Shown here one piece after another: positions 24,501 to 36,500 of a stretch of 64,000 nt of DNA. Both the position numbers and the translations under genes were made by a program. The notes under the pieces were generated by a model. That model was given only the letters and a program-made list of their open reading frames with translations. It was not told the DNA's origin and searched no databases. Numbering within the stretch: position 1 is the first letter of the stretch; every line of letters begins with the position of its first letter. The stretch comes from Sciurus carolinensis (lineage: Eukaryota; Chordata; Mammalia; Rodentia; Sciuridae), in assembly GCF_902686445.1 (NCBI RefSeq), contig NC_062229.1, forward strand, positions 3,373,003 to 3,437,002, in the 5' to 3' direction.

Positions 24501-27500
24501 CACATCAGGAAGCAAAGGAGAAAGGCGACCAAAGACGGCCCTTGGACTTATTTCTCAGGCATCGGGAAGAACATATGAAGCAGGCTCATAAGGAAGACAT
24601 CCCCACATGCTTGGCTGAGGGCAGGCCAGCAGCCCTGCCAGCTGGAGGAAGAAGCTCAGCTCTGTAAGGTGCACGAGTCCCTGTCGCCGAGTGCAGATGG
24701 GGAGGGCATACCTAACCCAGAGTGGGACTGCAGATGTAGGGGCATCTGTCGCGAAGAAAGGATAAAATGATGAACCCCATCATCAGTACATTTATTCAGA
24801 ATCTATCCCTCCAAAACACATGGCTCCTGTAAGAATGCCCGGCGTGGCCTGGAGTGCAAAGGGGCAGGCTGACCCAGGGAGGGGAAAGAGTGGAGCTGCC
24901 TTCAGGTGCAGACAAAGGGGCGGGCAGGGATGAGAGGCCAGAGGGCAGGGCCAGTCAGGTAACCCTCCTGGTTAACAGCACCTACAGCTGGGCCTGATGG
25001 CGCCTCAGTTGATTCTAACTGCACCGACCAGTTAGAGCGCCTGACTGGTGGTAGCTGCAGGACGATGGGTGCCCGGGAGGAGAAACAGAATGCAGGCCAC
25101 TTCAAAGTCAGTTACCCTGTGACAGGCCACCAACTCAAAAATGCTTTTGTAGAGGTGGACATTGAAAAAAACACTGAGGAAAGCAGAGAGGCCACCTTGA
25201 AGGTCTGGATGCTGAGGGGTGATGAGGTCATGGCTTGTGGGAGCTGGGAGGGGAGAAGAAGCTGCCAGTCAGAGGGCTTGCTCCTGCCTGCCTGCCTGCC
25301 CCTTCTCTGTGGTCCTAAAACACATCTGAAGCTTGGCAATGCCTGGCACAGAGCTTTGATCCAACATGATTCCAGCAGGCTCAAAGTAAGCACGGAAAAT
25401 TGTCTGCTTTCTCCAGAGATGCAGAATTTAATCTGCATGAGGTTTGGTCTTCTTCAATCTGTCTTCTGAGAGACAGAAGTCTGATAACATAGAGACTTTT
25501 TTCTGGTACTGAGTCCTCAATGGCCAGAGCTCTGAGGAGACGGAAAGATGAGGAGGGCCTTTTATAAGCAAGCCACTATTTATTATGAAGAGCTCTCAGC
25601 TTCACATTCCCCAGGAGTCCGGGAACAGAGGACAGACCAGACGTGATGGATGAGACCTGCAGGGTAACAGTGGGTGGTTTCCTGGTTTCCTGAGCACCGA
25701 TGTGGGGCAGAACAAGTACCAAGTTTGTTCTGATACAAAAGAAAGTCTGCATTCACCAAAGTTTACCTCAGTTCAAGAAGAAGCAGGATCGTGTTCCACC
25801 TGACTTGATTTATGGACTAACTGACCTAAAACAAAGTTTAGTTTTCCTTGCACATGCCCAATCAGTGGAAAAAGCCAATTAAGAGGAGCTGCTGGGAACC
25901 AGCCTGATTTCTCTGTGGAGAGCCCAAGGCAGCAAACACTGTCACCAAGGGCTGTGCCAGTGCTGTGTCCAAGACTCCTGAGGTTACCAACTACAGCATG
26001 CGTTTGTGTTGTGTGGCTGGCCATCAGTGCCATCGGTGCATTTACAACCTGCCGCCCTCAGCCCTGCAGTCCTGGCTCTGTCCCATGATGGATTAACTCA
26101 TCCCGAGGCTCCCTGCCATGATGCTTCACGTTTTCTTGGACAGTTTGGGAACCGCCTGCGTTCCTCAGGATTAGAGTCTCTGACCTAAAGACCACAAGAA
26201 TCAGTGAGCTGGGTTTGACAGACACAGGTCACCGCCTGAGTTGGTCAGGTCTTGGAGGCACATCATGGTGAGAAGTGACACCCCACCAAGATACCAGGGG
26301 CCTCTGTCAGATATCAAGGGACCCCTGTGCTCTTGAAGAGCAGCTCCATCACACCAGGTCTGTGAAAGCCCTATTAGCTACTCTCACTCTGAGACTTGCC
26401 ACCTCAGCAGCTGCAGGGTCTACTGCAAGCTGCCCTTCTCAAGTTCTGGCCCCACCTGCTCTCAGAAGTTGTGCTCTTGAGGACCAGAGAAGGCCAAAGG
26501 CACACTAACTCACACCGTCCAACTCAGGCGCTTCCAGGAGCTGCTCTGCCAGGCCGGAGCACTCCGTGCGAGGGCTGTGCTCCTAGGGCACTGTGGCCTG
26601 CTCTCGCAGCTTCTGAAGTCTCACTACCCAGGCCCACTTCTACCCTGTGAAGGGCAGCCCTTCCCCCACAGACCCTGGCTCGAGGCACACGGCAGACTCG
26701 TTTCTTTTTTCATTACACAACAACTCCTCCAAAGTGTTAGGGCTCCGATCTTGCCACTTTCTTCTGCGTGTCCTAGGGGCTTGGTGGCTATGACTGAATC
26801 TTCATGGTTTCCTTAAAAACAGGAACTGGTGGTGGAAGGAGTCACTCAGGGGTGGGGAAGGTATGTGGGACTGTGCTACGCTAGAAGACAGTCTGGTGTT
26901 TAGAGCAAGCAATAGGGCCAGATCCTCTGTTCCCTCGTTATGTCATGAGAACAGGGGTCTTCTGTCATTAGACACCCAAGGGATAGAGTTTTCAATGTCG
27001 AAGGTAGGACCATGTTCACCTTTCCCAATGTATTAAACTTCAAAAACCCAAGATGCTTCTTGCTCTCAAGAGTTTATGATTGTTTCCACCTTATCTTCAA
27101 AATCCTTCACAACACGAAGAGGAAGAGCACAAGGGGCTCCCCCTACATTCGAAGGAGGGGCTTTTTCTTCTTTCTGCTTTGAAAGTGAACAAGCAGTTCA
27201 CTGTCTAGCCACAGTCCAAACAGAAGCAGTCTTGCAGCCTGACTGGGGCTAGATGACTCTTCTTACAGATGAGGGCAGCCAGCACTCCTCAGAGTTCTGA
27301 CACTGAACTTAAATGCCCAAGTTCAGGGACAGTAGAAAGAGAAGCAGAAGAGGGAGAAGGGGTAGAATTTGATTTGGAAGGGTCTCCCGCCTACTCAATT
27401 CCTCTTTTAATCACTGTGTCTCTTTCAGGAAGCAGGATTAGTCTCTTGCTATGGGTACAGATGTCCCTAACTAAAAGAGACCAAGCATAAAAGAGGGGTT

Positions 27501-30500
27501 ACTCTTCCTGACTTTCACTGGCACGAATGAAGGGAGTTGTTATCATTAGCTGCATGTGTTGATCTAGGGTCTGGGTGAGAGGGACCCCAGGGAAGGGGCT
27601 GGTCTGGGTGACTCCCCCAGGGCAGTGTGGTGCCGTGTGGGCAGTGTGATTGGACTTACCCCTGCCAGTTCTCGTGGAAAAGGAAGCTGGGCTTCAGGAG
27701 CGGGAAGCGGAGGAGTGCTGGCTGAAGTGCTAGCAGGGGCAGGAGGTTCTAGGGCATGCTCACCAGCTGATTCGGGGTGACCCATGCCATGGTGGGGGGC
27801 CTCAGCCTCCCCCTGAGGCTCCTCTCCTGAATCCGACAAGTCTTTTTGCTCTGCAGAGGACTGGGAGCAAAAAAGACAATTTTCCTTCAATGTAAAATAA
27901 AGGCTGTGCCATGGGGCAGGGGAGGGCCGGGGCGGGGTGGCAGGGCTGGAGATGGCTCCACTCTCAGGGAGGAGGGGCCGAAAAAGTAAGCACTGCTTTG
28001 CTCAGTTTGACCCAACAAGGACAAAGCAAGTGAACTGCTTGACTTTACGAGGAGCTCAGAGGTGTCCAGGAAATCTGGATCCTCATTTTCAAAACTGTAG
28101 GGTGGCCTAGTACAGCTAACTGTGCTTATGGGCCTTGAGGGAGGAACAGCCCTCTTGGTGACCAAGAGGATGATTATGCTAAAGACTCTTAATTCCCAGA
28201 GGCTGGTAGCACTTCTCCTCCCATGCTGACTGTGCAGCTGCTGCCAGACCACTTCTGTGCACAAGGAGGTGGGGGACGTGGGCCTGGAAGCTCGTGGTCA
28301 GGTGTGAAACTGGGAGCCCAAGTCACAGGCTTCTGGGCCTCACTCCCATTCTTCTGGCACCTCTCTGTTCCTCCTGCTCACACCTGAGGTGGAGGAAGTG
28401 CCTCTTGCCTCGGTGAAGGGGCAGGCACATCCACAGAACCCTTGGTCTAGGACTCTCCAGGGTCACTCGGACAAAGGCTTATTGGAAAACAGCCACGTTT
28501 ACAGAAGGCTGGTTCTGGAGGTCTTTGTTCCCAAGGTATCACTGCAGCATTCTTTGAGGTGCACCTTGGTATTCCAGTCAGCTTCCATGGGCTGAGAGTT
28601 GTGGCCACAACTCCATGACTCTTGAGAAGCAGGCTATAACCCTGCTGTCCCTAAATCTCCCATGTGGCACTGTCCAACAGCGTGGAGCTGATTCTCTTAC
28701 TCAGTGACCTAAATGGCTAGAGGGCTACCCTGTCTCCCTGCAGACGTTGTATTTTCTGGGCATGAAGTGACTGACCTCCTCAGAAAGGGGTTGGGCACTA
28801 CTTACTTTCTTTTATTTAATTCTGTTGGGGGGTGGCTAATGGGGATTAAACTTAGGGGTACTAGACCACTGAGCCACATCCCCAGCCCTGTTTTGTATTT
28901 TATTTAGAGATGGAATCTCACTGAGTGGCTTAGCACCTTGCTGTTGCTGAGGCTGGCTCTGAACTTGCGATCCTCCTGCCTCAGCCTCCTGAGCCACTGG
29001 GATGACAGGAGTGGGCCACCATTTTGTGAGATGAGGTCTTGCTCTGTTGCCCAGGCTGAACCCAAACTGCTGGACTCAAGTGATCCTTTTACCTCATCCT
29101 CCCAAGTAGTGGGTCACCATGCTGGGCCTGGTGCTACTTTTAAACATGTGATCCTATAGGTGGAAATTAACTACATGAAGAGGAGTTAAGAACTTCCCAA
29201 AATTCTTTGGAATGCCAAAACAACATGTTAACACATCCTTCTGTCTCAAGAGTCACCAAAGGGACACTGTCTGCCTATTCAGGGATATCCAGTGACACAG
29301 GCCTTCCCAGGGGCAAGGGGGTCAATCCCCACATCTGTTGCTACTTTATGGACAGAGCTTTAACAACTCATCAAGGAAAATTAAACCCAGAGCTCTGTGA
29401 GAAACTGCTCTCGCTAGTCAGAACCACTTCAACGTCTGACCCCTGCTTCTGGGATGCAAGCCTTCCAATGCCCTCAGGGAGGATGCGAGAGGCAAGCGGA
29501 AAGAACTAAAATGACACCAACTTCACTGTCAACCAAACAATTCTTAAAAGGGCCGAGAAATGTCACGTCACTCCCTCAGGAGAAATAAAGAACATCATAG
29601 AAGCATCTACTCGGGTTCTAGTGTTTTTCCTGGGCAAGGACAGTATGCTCTCAAGAGCCCAGGTAGGACTGTAGTTCCCAACATGTGTGGAAACATCAGA
29701 CATTAAGACTTCGCCAGCTGAAAATATGCCAAAATGTGTGCAAAAAACCAGGCACGGGGCTGAGGAGATAGCTCAGCTGGTAGAGTGCTTGCCTTGCAAG
29801 CACAAGGCCCTGAATTCGATCCCCAGTACCGCAAAAAACAACAACAACAACAAACAAACAAAACAAAACAAAAAACCACAAGCACGGTGTGAGCATCAAA
29901 TCTGGTCGGAACACATCGTGCCAGCACTTCCGGTGCCACTGCACTGAGCAGCCCTCTCACAGCTGCTGGTGTTCTTACCTAACGGGCACCATCCTGCCAG
30001 AGCGAGTGAAGAGCCCCTGCAGGTTAGCTAGTGCTCTGCAGCGAGGGTGGCTGAGAGAAGCGCCTAGGCACTACCAACAGGAGGACATTGAAACACTCTT
30101 CAAGCCAAAAAGAAGGACCTGCCTCCATTCAGGGCAGTCTGAAAAAAAGCTTCAATTTTGCCCCAGAACACCAACGCCTGCAAACCCCATGTTTCACGGA
30201 GGGAGCCGTCCTGGTGGCATAGGCCCAGGGAAGGAGTCAATACAATTCCTGGGTTGCCAACTGGCCACGGAGTCTTTTGAAGTGCTGGCAGTAGAATTAA
30301 AAACTATCCAACACTTTTCTTGACACAAAATAAGAGGGTCAGGCCACTAGTCCCAAGGCTTAGTGACGCCCCAAGCACTCGGCAGCAAAGGCAATTCAGC
30401 ACGTCCGACCGCAGAACACGCTGAGGGGCTCTGCCACTGAAGCCAGCTGCCAGCTTCTCTCTTTTCCATTTCAAATCCTTTATCTCAATCTCGATTCTCG

Positions 30501-33500
30501 GCTGGGGGTGAGGGAGGGGGGGACGCCCTCCGCTGGGGGAGTGGGCTCTTTTACGTGAATACCCCAGGGTGGTTTGAGATGATGTACTGAAAGAAGTTAG
30601 CTGCTTCCACAGCTGACAATGGAACTTCTTGATCTTTGGGGATCAAACAGTGGTTAGGGAAAAAAAAAATCACTACAAGAGGCATTTGAGGGACAACTTT
30701 AAATATGGACTGTATGTTGAAGACTATTACTGCATCCATGATCATATTCTTGGGAATGACATGGTCTCAGGTTCACAAAGGAGAAAGGCCCCACTCCTAG
30801 AGACACTTGTGGAAGACTTTTGGGGGACATGGCATGTGGGCAGTTTACAGCTGAGAGCTTCAGCAACGATGAGAAAAACACAAACCAAGGTGAGGAAGGC
30901 CCCAGCATTCAGCACCAGCTTTCTTGAGATTTCCAAAATAAAATTCAAAAATGTAAAAAAAAAAAATGTTGAAGCAAAATGGGGGAAAAAAATAGAGCCT
31001 GCTCAGAACACTCCAGCAGTCCCAATGGCTGCCTCCTGACGGCTTTAGTAGGAAGGGGAGGAGTTGCTGGTCTCTGACAGGAAGGAACCCAGAAGCCAGC
31101 TCAGATTCTCATTCTTAGAAGATCTAAAAGAGAACTGAGGCTGCTCCCTGCAGACCTGCCTTCCCGTGTCCCTTGCACTAGGAAGCCAAGGAAAAACTAC
31201 GTCAGGTGTCTGTCCCTCATGTTCTGCCCAACTCTTGACAGGTCCTCAGGCCGCAGGGAAAAGCAGGGTGGAAGACCGCATCCATCTGGACCCAGCTGTG
31301 GGACTGCAGTCCTACCAACGGCTCCCGGCTTCTGCCCTTCAACACAGATGTTTCTTGCATGCCCTTCAGTGATCTTGCCACAGAAGTGTCACAGAAGTGG
31401 GGCACTGAACTCCCAAGAGCTGGAGGGCAGTTATTTTTAGAGACCCATTTGGAATTGGCTCTGAGTCAATATTTTGATAAGAGCACTTGCCTGTCACTTA
31501 AGTGACTAGAAGCCTTCCTAGCTAACCTTCCGGCTCAAGTTCAAGGCCCATCCTTTAAGGTGATTTGCACAGATCTCTGGAAGGTTATTCATATAAATCA
31601 GTCTTCACATTACAAAGTAGCTGAACTCCCTTAGCTGTGAAAACAGTACCAAGACAGGAACTAATGATTTTAAAAGCATTTTAAATCCATCTGAACACAT
31701 TACATTTTATCGTTTCAGCTGAGCTGGTTGTCTTAAAATCTTCAGGTTAAGAGAATTATTAAATACTATTATTTGGGCTGGGGAGATAGCTCAGTTGGTA
31801 GAATGCTTGCCTTGTAAGCACGAGGCCCTGGGTTCAATCCCCAGCACCACCAAAAAAAAACAAAACAAAAACACACACACACACACACAAAAAAAAAAAA
31901 AAACCCACAAAAAAAATACTATTATTTGTTGGCAAACTTTTTTCTGCAGAGGTCAAAACAGTACTAAATATCTAAAGATACTAGATAAAGATACTCAATA
32001 TCTCATTTCTTTTGGTGCTGGGGATGGAACCTGGGGCACTGCACATTCCAAGCATGCGTGGTGGCACTGAGCAGCACACCCTTGCTGCTATGCAGCCACG
32101 GGACGGCGAAGGGTATGGAGTGGCTGTGCTCCAATACAACAGTTCACAAAAACAGGTGCTGGTGGAGGGCCTGAGTGTTTAGAACAGGCTGACCCCTGTT
32201 CTAAACTGAATGTGGCCCAAATGATCACTATGAAATCCCAAATCTACAGAAGTCCTGCTTTTACTGAACTGGACAAAAAGGACCTGAACAGCTAAAAAGA
32301 GATGGAACATAACACATCTGGTTCCTAACGACTTTACTGACCATCCTGTGTCAGAACACTTCAGTCCCTTCATATCAACTGGCCCAGCAAACAACACGTC
32401 AGGGTCTGGAGAGAGGGGAGCATGGGTCTGCAAACACTGCCTGATCACCGAAACCAACTGGCTCTTTCTTTGGCAACAGTGGCCATGGGAAAGTTTAACT
32501 CAGAAGAGACTAACATCACAAGCTCACCAGACATTAGCCCAAGCAAGCAGAGATAGCGTGGGGTGGCGGAACAGGACAGCCACGTCCCTCCCCCACTACA
32601 CACACACACACTCCCCGCACCAGCCTTCCTGGCAGACCACTTGAACATCACCCAGGAAAACCAGGCCACATGCTGAGAAGTTTTGGCTTCTCCTCTCTGT
32701 CCAAGGGAAGCAGTTGGATTGCTATGAGCTCCAAGTCACCAGACCAGCAGCAGATCCTAACCTGGGAGGCAGTCACCCTGCAAAAGGTCTGGGAATCCAC
32801 TGGAGCACCAAGTGGATGTGATTCTCAGATACTTCATTCTCAACAAGATGCAAACAAACTTCAAAATGTGCCAAATTCAATGCAGCACTGTGGGTATAAA
32901 ATGCTGCAACAGACATTAAATTACAACTACAGTCAGGTCAGGGGCCTCAGTGGTGAGGGACCTCAAGAATTTGAGATGACTAGGGGAATCCTCCCTCCAG
33001 CTGGGAGTCACTGCCACACACAGCAGCAGCTGACTTTTTTTTTTTTTTTTTTTTTTTGCGGGGCGGTAACCAGGGATTGAACCCAGCCCTATTTTGTGTT
33101 TTACTTAGAGACAGGGTCTCACTGAGTTGCTTGGTGCCTCACCGTTGCTGAGGCTGGCTTTGACTCAGCAATCCTGCCTCAGCCTCCCGAGCCACTGGGA
33201 TTACAGGCGTGCGCCACCGCGCCCAGCACCAGCTGACTTCTGACACAGTTCCAATCTTCCATACTCATTGTCAGGGAAGGGCTTCGAGGTAGATAGCAAC
33301 AGGTGGTTGTGGCTTTATGACGGATCCACCGGGCACCAATCAGACCTGACATCAGGTGAGGTACTTCCAGCACTCCAGAGACAATTCAAATTGGAAACAA
33401 CCCCACAAAGACTGGGATCAACAGACAATGCAAGCAAACTCACAATCATTCTAAATGTATCCATGCCAAGTTGGTTGGGTCATAGAATTTCCCTAAATTC

Positions 33501-36500
33501 TTTGTTTTCATGGTGCTAGGGATTGAACCCAGGTCCTCACACATGCTGAACACATGCTCTACCAACGAGTGACGTCCCCGGTCACCTGCTACCATCTCCA
33601 CAGGTTCATCTCCCCCTCCTTCCCATCTTTCTTCCCTCCTCCCCTTCTCCCTCCCTTTCCCTCCTGTTTCTCTACTGCTGCTTTCTGAGTGAGTAGTGGT
33701 TGTTTCTAAAACAAACCAGTAGGCGTTACAAAGACACTGCTAACACTGCTTTACAAAGGCCACTGGTAACTCAGCCACCCTTCCAGCTCAAGGTGAAGGC
33801 GTACAGCCTGCTTGCTGTCTCCCTATCAGTGGGTAGCAGCAGCTGTGGCCATGCAACCTGGACAACAGGCACTTTGGAAGAGATCAAATTAGAGAAACAG
33901 TGTGAAGACAGAACATACCAGCCCCTTACCTTTTGTCCTTTATCCTTCTGAAACACAAAGACGGGCGGAGCAATGGCAGGCTTTTCTGCAAAAAGAAAAA
34001 TTGGTTTTTTTCCCCCCAACACTATATTCACACAGTAAACAAAGCTACACTTTTTTGTAATAAGTCTAAAAATATACATATGCACAAATATATGAAACTC
34101 CACTAACACCAAACTGCTCCAGAACAGCTTCTTCACCAGGACACTTGGGGGTGGGGGTATGTTCTGCTGCCAAATGAAATCCAAACCTTATTATTGGTGC
34201 CCCTTTCTATGTGCATATTATGTAATAAACAAAATGTTTTCATGATTCCCCAGGGCAGGCATGCACATGACAATGGGAGGCACCAGGCAGCCACTCTCCA
34301 GCCCCACCAAGGGCCCCTTGTGAGAAGGCCACTCAGGGTGCAAGGGCTTTCTAGAGCACCTCCTGAATTCCAAAGGCTGGAAGCCAGTTGAATTCCTATT
34401 TTATTTTTTTAATCTGCAAACCAGAAGGCAACCAGCCTGCAGCCTCTGGCACAAAGCTGCTGCTCTCTGGAGAGCTTGTGTGGCCCAGCACAACACTGGG
34501 CTGGGATTTCCACCTGAGCACCATTTAGAAGGAAGGCTATGTGGGGTTGCCCAAAAGCTGTTGTTGAAGGAGGAAACGCTGTGGAATATTTTGCTACCTG
34601 ATAGGACAAGAGCAGTGCAGCCTGTGGCTCCCACCACTCGTCACCTATCAAGGCCTACAGTCCTTTGCCACTTGGCCCTGACACAGGTAGCAGCTTGGGA
34701 AGCCCCTCCTGTCCACTCAGGGACACGCTCATGAGGATTGCCTCAGGTCTGGGTGCACTCCCAATAGCCCTGCAGGGCGCAGCAAAAGGAGCTGTTAATC
34801 TGGTGGCCATGCAGCGTGCTGTGCCCTGCTGCAGAATTTGGGCACAGTCCTGCTCCCCTGGGACCCCACTGTGGGGAGCCAGATGTCAACCCTGGAAGTG
34901 TGAACAGGCACTGCGTTACCATGTTGAGCGGAGGTATCAAGAAGTGCTGACAGGGATAGTGGCAAGTCAGAGGTGCAGCTTTTAGGGTGACAGGAGTAGG
35001 GAGGGGGTAGTGTGGCTCTACTCCAGACGTAAGGAGGTGTTATAAAGGGCCGGGGGAAGCACTGTTGGGATTGAGAGAGAAGTCTGGAAAGGGGGACGTG
35101 GGCAGCAAATGCAATTGCTGAGGAGAAACAGAGGCCTGGGAGCAGGTTTTAGGAGAAAAGGGGGTGAGCTGTTGGGTGGCGGGGTGCAAAGGGCTCTCCA
35201 ACCAGGATTTTTATACTTCCCTAAGCTGCCATCTCCCAAACGAACAAAGGGATGAATGTGTCTCTGTCAGACAATGAAAGATGCCAAATGAGGGGCTGGG
35301 GTTGTGGCTCAGTGGCAGAGTGCTCGCCTAGTACGCGTGAGGCCCTGGGTTCGATCCTCAGCACATTAAAAAAAAAAAAAAAAAAAAAAGTCAAATGAAT
35401 GCTAGAGGGACTCGGGAAGGGCAGTGGCTGATCCATCCTATGTCTGTGGCCAGGAGTCTGGAGACCTTCTGGTGCTTCCCCTGTACCCCACAGGATCAGA
35501 ACCAGGGCAGGAGGTCAGCACCCCTCTGCACCTGATTCCTTGGCTCCTAGATGCACAGGGAAGAACCAGGGTTTCAGCCAGCCCAGCATCCCCACCACCT
35601 CATCTTCTTTAGGAAAAAACCCCTGCCCCACCCCAGCTTCAGCCCAGGGGCTAGACCTGACAAAGACAGCACACAGCACAGCATGCCCTGGCCCAGCGGA
35701 CACTGGCACGTGAATACAGCCAGGTTGGTATGTTGGAGATACTGAGGAAGAGAACACATTCTTTTCCTGCTGGGGCTGCTAAGCTAATAGTACGTGTGCC
35801 TGGGCTGCCACAGGTACACAGGCCATCCTGAAGGGCAGTGGAGGCGGAGACAATGGGAAGGCTACACCCCAGCAACACTGGTGGAGGCCTGTCCTGGAGC
35901 TTCCCAGTGCTAACCCAGACTTTTCAGTCAAGTCAAGCAATGCTGGCTTTTGCTGAAGTAACTTTGAGCTAGACCTCTACCCCTGGTCACTAAGACTGCA
36001 ATCTGACAGGGCTGCTGCAGTCTTAATGAAACACATGGTGCACTTGGGCACCCTGTGGAAGAAAGCCCGGACGAGTCTCAAAGCCAAGTTGAAATGCATT
36101 TTTTTCTCTGTACCAAGTTTCGCCACCTGACCCATTATATACTTAAAAAGACTGATGGTCTGTCTCTCCCCTGCAATATGAACTATGAGGTCAGGGGCTC
36201 TGCATGAGTAAGGAGGGCTGAGAAACTGAACACAGGGCAAAACCACACAGTGCCAGGCTAGAAAGTAAGAGCTGGAATGCACAGAGAATTCTTTGGGCAG
36301 AGTGATGAGGACTGTGTCAGCTGACCTGCAGGCACACAGGAAGCCGCAATCGTGTGGGCAACTACAGGAGGCCTGGGCCGCTGCAGTGCAAGGGCCCTGC
36401 CCAGAGCTACCTGGACCATGCGGCAGTGTCAGCGGGGGTGAGCAGGGAAGGACTCGGCTGCCAGAGGCATGCTCTGTGCTCCGTCTCACAGAATGCTCAG

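Larger units (their letters stand above)
19401..27659 (-). other. RANBP3: RANBP3 intron 3
   Basis: 8.3-kb intron. Recognised items are one ID SINE (20,422), one B1-dID (20,891), a MIR piece (20,600) and an hAT piece (20,305). I recognise no repeat or gene in the 6.5 kb from 21.1 to 27.6 kb, which is unusually SINE-poor for this locus. Confidence 0.75.
27861..33929 (-). other. RANBP3: RANBP3 intron 2
   Basis: 6.1-kb intron between exons 3 and 2. It is SINE-rich (28.82, 29.02, 29.76, 31.78, 33.04 and 33.51 kb) with an interrupted hAT fossil at about 31.93-32.18 kb and a pyrimidine tract at 33.6 kb. Nothing is recognised in 27.9-28.8, 29.9-30.6, 30.8-31.7 or 32.2-33.0 kb. Confidence 0.75.
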
